A DNA stretch of 64,000 nucleotides from Unio delphinus (Eukaryota; Mollusca; Bivalvia; Unionida; Unionidae), in assembly GCA_029339505.1 (NCBI GenBank), contig JAQISU010000026.1, positions 2,571,501-2,635,500 on the forward strand, written 5' to 3'. Made by a program: the position numbers and the translations under genes. Positions 63,271 through 64,000 of the stretch are shown here, piece by piece. The notes under the pieces are model-generated. The model was not told the DNA's origin, made no database searches, and saw nothing but the letters and a program-made list of their open reading frames with translations. The stretch's first letter is position 1. Every line of letters begins with the position of its first letter.

Positions 63271-64000
63271 ATTCAAATGCTGCTAATGTTTGCCACTAAA
63301 ATTCTATATCACATGTGTATGATGATGATGTGTCAATGGAAATAGTGTTGTCAAGCTTATCTATAATGGTTTGTACCTTTACCCACTATTTTGATTTGGA
63401 ACTATCAATATTTCATACAAAATATTTATGTTAAAACCCCATGTTGATAGGACATCCATTCATGAGAAGTAGTGATAAGATTTTAAAAATAGGAAATGTA
63501 GCCGCCATATTGTGGTGTCTGATTGACAAACTAGATTTCAGGATGAAACTGTGTTTGATAATTTTCCTCATAATAATTTAAACAATAAAATAAAACTGGC
63601 AACTGACAACTGATGATGGAATATCATGTAAGTTCAGGACAACAAATAAACTTTATATACCAGGCTGGCCCCCTGGTCTTCTCATCACAGATATACATTA
63701 TTTGTACATAGATTCACTGCATCTGGTTATCTATACTGATAGATCTAAGAAATATGCTAATCAACATGTGCTGCTTGTATGAAGGCCTGTTTAGTAACAC
63801 CTCAGAAATTCTCAGTCGTTCAAAGATTAAAGTAAATGATTGAAATTCTCAATCATACACGCTTCAAGAATATGGCAGAAATTAAAGCTACAATACTTAA
63901 TCTTTGGAAACATTACAGGAGTTTTTCACAATGATAACAATCACTTAGTTGTCTTGCAAATATCTTAAAGTTATGAAATTTACAACTAAAATTATTTCAA
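63271..64000. other. Right edge of the window, no gene seen
   Basis: It contains a word group near 63480-63560 ('atgtagccgccatattgtgg') resembling the repeats at 52690-54760, and nothing else I can support. Confidence 0.45.

Overview
This is a stretch of an invertebrate animal nuclear genome, AT-rich, with spliced genes, long introns and many decayed transposons. Two host genes are certain from exon structure. SIRT1 (NAD+-dependent deacetylase, minus strand) has its first five coding exons at 32431-32584, 7832-7911, 6006-6093, 4061-4302 and 1155-1307; the rest lies left of the window. DNAJC12 (J-domain co-chaperone, plus strand) is complete in five coding exons at 32862-32939, 39383-39461, 43568-43707, 46559-46727 and 49590-49675. 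The two start codons are head to head, 277 bp apart, the same neighbour pair as in vertebrates. The last two coding exons of an unidentified proline-rich protein (minus strand) lie at 60954-61099 and 61985-62179. The tRNA-derived SINE tails suggest a mollusc or related lophotrochozoan, which is inference only.

The main feature is a 17,034-bp Polinton/Maverick-like virus element at 14915-31948, integrated in SIRT1 intron 1. It has 214-bp terminal inverted repeats that differ at 2 positions and a 5-bp flanking direct repeat, CAGGC. Its left half is a compact minus-strand virion cluster. In transcription order this is: AGNN-motif protein (22717-21722), pVI-like minor capsid protein (21687-21199), double jelly-roll major capsid protein (21128-19704), LTxxQ minor/core protein (19624-19127), adenovirus-type cysteine protease (19100-18621), a repeat protein split by an in-frame stop (18597-17170), a two-TM protein (17103-16552) and a vertex/fiber-like protein (16495-15146). 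Seven of these start codons follow an AATTGAAAA-like motif by about 17-25 bp, which suggests a late promoter and settles several starts.

The right half carries genome-maintenance genes: an HNH endonuclease, a zinc-ribbon protein, a 1,082-codon replicase, a DDE integrase, a phospholipase A2 domain, a DUF5679-type zinc ribbon, and an A32/FtsK-like packaging ATPase whose last codons lie inside the right TIR. The replicase is not the usual protein-primed PolB. It joins a divergent B-type polymerase palm to a superfamily-1 helicase, with an HNH-type zinc domain in another frame just downstream. Two expected fusions (helicase to HNH, DUF5679 to PLA2) are each broken at a run of nine A. In-frame stops also interrupt the repeat protein and the region upstream of the replicase. 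The copy is structurally complete and young, but is probably an endogenous, partly disabled provirus unless slippage or readthrough operates.

The rest is intron and intergenic DNA. It holds two SINE families, two hAT-type MITEs with exact 8-bp duplications, three LINE reverse-transcriptase remnants, a probable piggyBac remnant, fold-back repeats, a 42-bp minisatellite, a roughly 52-bp degenerate satellite and several microsatellites.
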